The notes beneath the pieces are model-generated. The model was not told the origin of the DNA. It ran no database searches and saw only the letters and a program-made list of their open reading frames with translations. Positions 57,071 to 64,000 of a stretch of DNA of 64,000 nt are shown here, piece after piece. The translations under genes and the position numbers were made by a program. The stretch lies in NCBI RefSeq assembly GCF_012273895.1, contig NC_052129.1, forward strand, positions 6,262,001 through 6,326,000, in the 5' to 3' direction. How positions within the stretch are numbered: position 1 is the stretch's first letter; each line of letters begins with the position of its first letter. Source of the DNA: Zerene cesonia (taxonomy: Eukaryota > Arthropoda > Insecta > Lepidoptera > Pieridae).

Positions 57071-60000
57071 ATATCTATATTAAATTACACTTACTCACTG
57101 AAAACTGAGAAAAAATCGGAATAAATTGAATATGATTTATAAAAACAAATGTTATTATACTTATATACCTATATATAAAAGTTAAACTTAAACTGTACCA
57201 TTTTCGTAATAAATTCCTTCACTCTATTGTTGCGATTACAGTTTCAGCGGCAGAACCTCACGTATTCGAGACAAAACAGTGTTTTAATTATGATCCGTAA
57301 ATCTGCTTGTCTCTACGAAATTCCATCGTGTATAATCCGAGCCGACATTTCTGAGAAACGTTCAAAAGTACCCACATCTAGTAACACACATTTCTCAACA
57401 TTTACATTTACAAAATACTCAAGGTGTTTTACAAAAAACATCGTGTCTACATACTAGTAGCTCTTCTAGCGAATATGATAAAAAGGTATGATTTGGGTCT
57501 TTGTTTTTACAATTTATCTCAAAATCTACAAATACGATTTTTAAATTACTTTCTTTCTTATAGACCTGCGCGTTCACCGAGCGAAATAGGTTATTTTTAT
57601 TTTGCTTATATCCCGGATAAATCCGGCCGAAGCCGTGACAAGGGGCTCGTCCTTACACAGGTCGTACGTACTTAGGTGAGCCCTCCACGTATCGCGATGA
57701 TACACAGTATATCGTCACTATCACCAAGCAGATTTGTCGAATGTACCTACAATCTATGTTTGATCGCGATACGTGCAGTGGAACACAGGCGAGTGCAGGG
57801 CGAGACTTTCAACATCGAATTTCGACCCCCGGTCGAACGCATTTCATTATTAACCATCCTGTGGTTATTATTATGTACCCAACAGTTTTTGAGGTTTTGA
57901 TAGTTTTACAACCATGTTAGGTGCATGCAAGTCTTTAAATTAAGGCATATATATGAACGACAGCGGTATGTGATATACTGTCACATAGTGCGATGCTATT
58001 ACCAGACTCTGTAAAACTACACAACAGCTTACGTAAGTGAGAGTACTTAATCGCATGTTTTAATACATTGTAACGTTACGTTAACGTACTTTTTCCATTA
58101 GACAATTGGAGTCGAAACCCCGCACTACTCAGTATCCCTAACCGTTGCTTCATGCGTTACCAGAATATATTTATGGATTAAAATGATTATTTCCTAACAC
58201 CTTGACCTGACGCCACCGAGGTTAAGTATGTTCATCATGTATGTCTCTCACCCATCCATCCATCTCAAAATCAATGACTTTATATAATTATTACACTGTA
58301 TTTATTATCTTTGTTCCCAATACAGTTTATTATCATTAACCATGAAGATAATTTAAGCGTGTTTAAATATCACATTACATATTACAACCACACCTGTTTC
58401 CGGTTTTTGATGTATCGATACTAATGCATCATTATACATAATTCACTATGTAAGAAATATATTCTACCTGTCAAATAGTTTTAGTAGTATGTTAAACGAA
58501 GACATAATCTAATTGCATACTATTTGTTCCATATCGATACGGTAGTTTTTGAATAATAGAGGAACAAACACGTTCAAATATACCAGCCTTCGAAGTTGTA
58601 ATATTGATCCAAGGATTAATATATATGCACTCTCACGTAAAACCGTTAATTACAAAGAGAATAGCTAATCGTTTCGCTCATTAACATCACATCTAATCGT
58701 GTTATACAATGTATAACAATTATTTAATTATACACATGTAAAGGCAGAACCATTTACCGTTATATATCCAAAGTTCAAAGGCACAAAACACTTATTACAC
58801 ACATCAATTAACTGATTCCACACACACAACATACAAAAACACACATCACTAATTAAACTTACACTTAATTAAAACACACTAACATTTAGAACATGATCCT
58901 ATACCGTCATCCGAATCGAAACTAACCTAACTTTAACTGGGAAACATTTTTGACCGCCAATAAGCGATCGTAAAAGAAGTGAAGTATTTACAAAACCCGA
59001 TAGTTCCAATCGAAAACAACCTTAATGTCGAAGAAAATAGAGCTGAAAAGCACTTGGTCGAGAACAAATAAAAGTTTGTTAAGAAACGCAAGGGAACGCA
59101 TCTTTGTATTCAATTCTCTACCTGAGTCTTGTCCCTTTTTTTATTTACGCGGTCTGTGAAAAGGTTGAGCGGTTCTTATTTCAACGTAGTAAGATTCAAC
59201 TTGGTGCATATTTCAGGACAATCAGTATAGATTATTGCAAGGCTTTATAAAGCTATAGACATTTAGTGAGACCGTGAGTAACAGCATCAGTTTCAAGAAC
59301 CGATGACGACGTAAAGTTTATACGCATTTTTAATATAATTTGCTGAAGAATTTAATGACACATACTTTTTTATTCAAAAGGTAAGTCTTAACAGGAATTT
59401 GTATTGACTTTTAAAGGAATGTCGAAATGATCTTAAGTATCCGAATCAACATTGTTATACTCTTGCGCTAAGTTAATAATATAAAAGAACATTTTTATGC
59501 CTACCTACTAGGCGCGTTCAAGTCATTGTGTAAAATCGGTTGTATATTATTTTAATAATCTTTGACCATAAAGAATATCACAAATCAATTTAATTATTTA
59601 CGTTTCACGCTTCCTCCAAGGAGCGGACACACATCCTCGTTTCTATGAATATACAGAATTATGCGCGTGCGCGTGCTACTAAAAATCAAGCTCATAACTC
59701 ATTAGTTAGACTATATGCCAATTTTGTATTTAATTAGATGTTCACTTAAGATGTAGATCATTATCAACAATGACGATCAAAATACAGAGAATAATCCTCG
59801 GTTACAAATATGTATTTCATAAAAGTTATTTACCTAGTCATATTTAAAACTACGTCATCACACACACACTCGATTCGAAACTAAGCAAAACTTGTGATAT
59901 GCGTCACAGCCTCAACCTCAATATTAATCTTAAATTATAATTTCATATCTCCTTAAATCCTACCTATACCTATGTAAAATAGTTACAAAAATTCCTTATC

Positions 60001-61834
60001 GAAGTTACACCTACAAGTAATAGCTGCTATATTCATTTCGCTTCTATCCATTAGCTATTTAAACACAAACATAAAAATTACAATACCTAGCATATTTCCA
60101 AAACTTACGCTTACGTATAAAATAAAGTACCTAAATGCAGTTGACTTTATAATCTAATATTCGCACCTTGAACATGAACCGCTAGGTACTTACTGCCTAG
60201 TGCCTAGGTCCCGCATTAGTCCTCCCAGCAGCGAGAGTCCTATCACAGTCCTAATTACTCGTCCGATTTGCATACAACACCGATATTCAATTAGACGCCG
60301 ACCACTAATGAGAACTACACACGAGTAATGAAGTCCAGCTATAATTAATTCAATTAATATACCTTGGGACAGCGCTGCAGGAATTTATTTCGATTTTAGT
60401 GGGTGTATTGTAGGGGCTTAGAGAGCTCGGTGGGAAGACATTAATTTTTCGAAGTGCGTTGAAGACAAAGACTCGTCGATGTACGTTGGTATATACCTAA
60501 TAACTTCTGTTTTCGAGTGTAATGTAGGTTAAAGGCATCCGTTTTCGAAGATTTCCTAGAAATACTCTACAATAAAAATTTTGGCGGTTTTCTACGAGCA
60601 AAATAGGAATATATTCGTATTTATGGTTTAAATAGATACCTATAATATCACACGTTTTCCGCACACAAATATACGATTTTATACTGACGGAATAACTTCT
60701 CAAAAATCGCGTCTGAGCTCCGACGTTTTATTCCTAAATTTAGATACGGTAACAGATTTTCTGTTTGAATTCGGACCTTAGGTTGTTTCTTAACTATCCA
60801 CGACAACTCTCTTAATAATGTTTAAACAAAATGGGCTCAGGACATTCTCGAGTTTTCTGCTTAGCAACGCAATTATTGGTTAATTCTACTTATAAATATA
60901 ATTAAGATATCTCAAACACACGTGTCGTATACTGGAGGAAAGCAGAAAGTTATGTAAAATTATGTGAGAATGGCAAAACCTATGTCCCGATGGCTTCATT
61001 TTCACCCGTTACCAAATAATGTAAATCAGATATGATAAATCAAACGGAAACAGCGTCCGTCCGTCCGTTATAAATATTCAGATTTGGACAAACTTCAGCG
61101 CGGAGCCGACACCGCTACCCTGGACCCGAATTTCAACTTTACAAATTAATTTTAACTTAATTTCTGGAGTGACGTCCGCCAGCCTCGTATTATGTTTCCC
61201 TTATTTTTTTTATCCACAACATTTTTTGGTGAAATTTTAATGTAATGAAAATAAACAATCCGCGAGATCCGCAGATGTCGAATGACGGCAGTTAAAATAT
61301 TGTGAAATATAAAAATCGGTTTCGTGATTTTCAAATGCTATCTCAAGATACCATGGTGATAAAGTGCTTTTTTATTGTCAATTTTTATAAGAACTTGTGT
61401 CCACAAATAACGAATCGAAATCTTTTATTATATAGAGATAAGCATAAACTAAAACTAATTTGGTATAAATTGTAATGATTATTAATATTTTTAAGAAATA
61501 GTTCGCCGAAATAGACATAACTATAATAGTCAATTAGATTACTCGATTTATAATAAAGTGTGAGTAAGAAGGAACATAACTGAAAGAAAAACAATAATGG
61601 TAACAAACAATAGAAACGATGACAATAATTTGATCAGATTTTATCAATTATGCTACGCAAATAAGTTCTTTGCTTCAAAGGAAAAACTACAAAAAATATA
61701 AAACATTGATACACTTACAGATTTAACCTGACCTCTAAAAATAAACGAATTCCACCGAAGCCAATTCCCGTAACGTTAAACATACGTTCATACAAATATC
61801 CAAAAAGCTAATCTCGACCAATCACCCAAAACCC
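57071..61834. other. No gene recognised
   Basis: AT-rich. Donor-like sites on the minus strand (for example near 60189-60195, GCA|GTAAGTACC) could end the missing noncoding first exon, but nothing singles one out. On the plus strand a strong AAAG|GTAAGT lies at 59380, without an acceptable exon before it. Confidence 0.4.
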
Positions 61835-61915
61835 CCGTATCCCGTACGATGTTCGCCGTCGGGGGTCAGGGAACGCTGGCCGCGTGCCAACACATTTGGC
61901 AACTACGAATTTACA
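61835..61915. promoter_or_regulatory. GC-rich patch upstream of the secreted-protein gene
   Basis: CGATGTTCGCCGTCGGGGGTC, AGGGAACGCTGGCCGCGTGCC and a TGCCAA..TTGGCA hairpin, with GACCAATCACCC nearby (a CCAAT motif). It lies 7 kb upstream of the 54.7 kb exon and could be that gene's promoter region, but no transcription start is recognisable. Confidence 0.2.
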
Positions 61916-61924
61916 CACACACAC
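61911..61924. repeat. (AC)n microsatellite
   Basis: Seven AC units just after a GC-rich patch. Confidence 0.8.
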
Positions 61925-62259
61925 GTAGTGATCTATATTCTAATGGCTCGCTGATGCACACAAGCTAATTGAAATGTACTTAGGCCATTCGTTCATTATC
62001 AGTTATGAAATTCAATGCTATTTGGAAACACTGAATATACATTTCAAATCAAGATGAATTTAATGATGCTTAATGTTATACGAAACAAATACGAGTATTA
62101 ACATCTAAAAACGTATGAAAATTGTGGAGTATTAATGTTACTTTATCTACGACATTATTTTGATGATAGACGTGTATAAAGCTGATAACTGAGTGCCATC
62201 TTTACGCCTTAAATCACATTGATGTCATCATCATATATGGTATATATGCACTCTTATTA

Positions 62260-62408
62260 AGCTCGCACCGGGGAAGTACCACACCCCCAGAGAAAACTGG
62301 TGTGAAATAGTGGTATGCCATTGTGTTTGGTACGGTGAGTGGGAGAGCCGAAGGCCTCCTTTTCCTTTCTCCTCCTCGAGGTTTCCTTTTCCTCACCCGT
62401 CCCAATAC
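62260..62408 (+). mobile_element. Retroposon copy F, 5' half only
   Basis: AGCTCGCACCGGGGAAGTAC, CACACCCCCAGAGAAAACTGG, GTGTGAAATAGTGGTATGCC, GGTGAGTGGGAGAGCCGAAGG and TCACCCGTCCCA match the 5' part of copy C. The 3' signature and poly-A are missing. A short CCTTTTCC-type stretch is locally duplicated. Confidence 0.7.
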
Positions 62409-63768
62409 TTGGGTATATATATATATTCGGACCAGGAGAACAACAGTTGTTGGAATAGTGATTTCACCCGCACGATTCTGGTTATTAAGCTTTCAGTTTT
62501 TCAATTATGTAAGGACACATTGAGAGAGTTTATGTCAAGTTGGTAAATAAACGGTTCATTATGAAATCAAGCAGCTTATCGTTTGCCAACTGAACGAGCA
62601 AATATTCCGTATCTCATGTTGTGGTGATCACACGGAACCCCTTTATGCGGAGATGATTTAGAAAGTTCACAAGTTGGTACACATAAACATATATGTTTGT
62701 TTCAGACACGCTCGCTCGTCTGTGTGTGCGTATGTATGTGATATCGTGCGTCGCAAAAAAGGTTATTTTGTGATGGGAATGCAAACGAGTGGGTTAGTCA
62801 TCTGCTGGAAAATGTTCTTTGTTTATATCCCCTATAAGTATTCTACCTTTAAACTTGTGAAGAATATTGATGTAAGCTTAATAATTTAATATTAACATAC
62901 TTTATGAATGCGAATGTTTAGATGTATTCATAATCCAGTATGTAACATCGCGTATACAATTTTATTTATTTACTTGAGAATTCTTAGTCTGCATGGTCAC
63001 AAACAAATTCTTATTCAAAATAGGAAAGAAAGTAGTTAAAGTAATGTGAATCCTAAGTATAAATATTTATATACCAACATAAACCTATTGCTAACTATAT
63101 AACATAGAGGACTATTAAGAAATAAATAATATTAACATACAATCATTTAACAACTAACAAATGTATATTTTCCACTGTCAATTAAAGCGCACTCATCGTG
63201 AACAAAACAAAACAACAAACACTTGCTACAACCAGAGTCATAAACATCTTTATAAATGACGTTGCAATCCGTGCACATGCAGCGCGAAAAATAAAAAAAG
63301 ATTATATAGCATATGCCGAGCATCGAACACACGTACCTCAGCTGCTGAATTGACAGCACTGAGCCCTGTGACAACTGGCAGGTGTGCATTAATTTATTGT
63401 TTTAAAGATTGTTCTGACATTGTGAATGCCAATCTAATTAAGAGCTCTGCTGCGGTACCTAGTAATTTAATAAAAGTGGATTTTGAAATATTGAAATGCC
63501 TGTAGGGGACCTAAAATTAACAAATGTATACAGGCTTTAAAAATATTTTTTGGAACATTTGTAAGAGCGTTTATAACTAGTCTTATGTCAAATATTTCGG
63601 TTTGCTAAGGTTTGAGGGAAGAGATATAAAATATCTCTTAAATATCTATCTCGCAATTTAATACGACTTAGATTCATATAATACGATACACAATTCGTGT
63701 ACACTACAATAACGTATTAAAGCCAATACAAAATTATTTGTGTGATTTGGCAAAAAAGGTATCAGTAA
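62409..63768. other. No gene recognised
   Basis: AT-rich with a short TA repeat near 62413 and frames under 85 codons. Nothing supported. Confidence 0.45.
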
Positions 63769-63832
63769 ATGTTTTTTTTTTATTGACAAGAGAACTAGAA
63801 AAGGTAAGGAAAAGGATACGGCTCCCTCAAAG
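63769..63832 (-). mobile_element. Retroposon copy G, small fragment
   Basis: A T run followed by CTAGAAAAGGTAAGGAAAAGG and ATACGGCTCCCTC resembles the middle of the retroposon (AAGGGTAAGGAAAAGGAT in copy B). Low-complexity similarity makes this tentative. Confidence 0.4.
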
Positions 63833-64000
63833 CTTTCTTATTCTTTCACGTCTAAGCGGCACGTAAAAGGTAAAACCGAGCCGAGAGCCGAAAGTCTTGA
63901 ATGGCTAGACAACGTAGGCTTCATATTTTGTGAAATCAAAACAATTGTCACGCCTCGCGCGTTGTGAATTCGCTCGCGCCTGAAATACTAAATAAAACAC

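Noticed and set aside
59341..59386. Recursive splice site at AAAG|GTAAGT
   Set aside because: The donor is perfect, but the preceding TTCAAAAG is a poor acceptor, so only a donor-like site is supported.
1..64000. CRISPR arrays, bacterial operons, prophage or defence genes
   Set aside because: No direct-repeat/spacer structure, ribosome binding sites or closely packed frames. Repeats and splice signals mark the DNA as insect nuclear.
1..64000. Known conserved microRNAs
   Set aside because: I looked for mature sequences of common insect microRNAs (let-7, bantam, miR-1, -7, -8, -9, -10, -34, -124, -184, -193, -276, iab-4) and saw none on either strand. A proper hairpin scan could still find novel ones.

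Overview
The window is AT-rich animal nuclear DNA (roughly two-thirds A+T by eye), almost certainly from a moth or butterfly. The evidence is the repeat content: many Helitron-like relics of the Lep1 type (starts like TCCTACTAATATTAT, ends like CCGCGGGGCGCAGCTAGT), poly-A retroposons ending in the lepidopteran LINE 3' signature GGGCGGTGGT..TTACCATCAGGCGA, and tRNA-headed SINEs ending ATGCTATAAAACTAAAAATT that resemble the Metulj elements I associate with nymphalid butterflies. There is no operon, CRISPR array, intact transposase or long open reading frame. It reads as a gene-poor stretch of long introns and intergenic DNA.

The one well-supported coding feature is on the minus strand at 54736..54898. 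It is the first coding exon of a secreted protein: splice acceptor, short leader with a 6-codon upstream ORF, good start context, clear signal peptide, GC-rich codons, then a phase-1 donor. I could not identify the family. The gene's intron runs toward lower coordinates. Within that intron, at 33762/33761 on the same strand, is a sequence with the form of a recursive splice site (pyrimidine tract, CAG, GTAAG), with a second donor 48 nt downstream, so a microexon is also possible. On the plus strand, three weaker exon candidates lie at 14801..14867, 19550..19753 and 23597..23711. The last two are compatible in phase, and the third has two in-phase donors 54 nt apart. None is confirmed.

Layout. 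0-14 kb holds scattered repeats: retroposons at 3.7, 8.8 and 12.8 kb, a 16-bp perfect hairpin at 8.0 kb, and a GC-richer possible regulatory block at 0.3-0.5 kb. 14-24 kb holds SINE and Helitron relics, with three Helitron fragments clustered at 20.9-21.66 kb, a homeodomain-site-rich block at 22.95-23.13 kb, and the plus-strand exon candidates. 24277-25276 is an assembly gap of exactly 1000 N. 25-45 kb is mostly featureless AT-rich sequence with a palindromic E2F-type site (30.68 kb), two G-quadruplex-type tracts (32.73 and 40.34 kb), a CpG-rich patch (38.3-38.5 kb), and SINE/Helitron copies at 41 and 43.5-45.4 kb. 47.9-50.8 kb is a cluster of GC-rich islands with two TATA-containing promoter candidates, one abutting a nested inverted repeat. 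54.7-54.9 kb is the secreted-protein exon. 55-64 kb is upstream or 5'-intron sequence with few recognisable features.

The most interesting mobile element is the SINE family seen at 41.0 and 48.2 kb, and more decayed at 14.2 kb. Its 5' half is an antisense tRNA-like copy facing a sense 3' tail, an inverted-dimer arrangement, yet the two best copies are flanked by 12-bp target-site duplications. That suggests the rearranged form itself is mobile.
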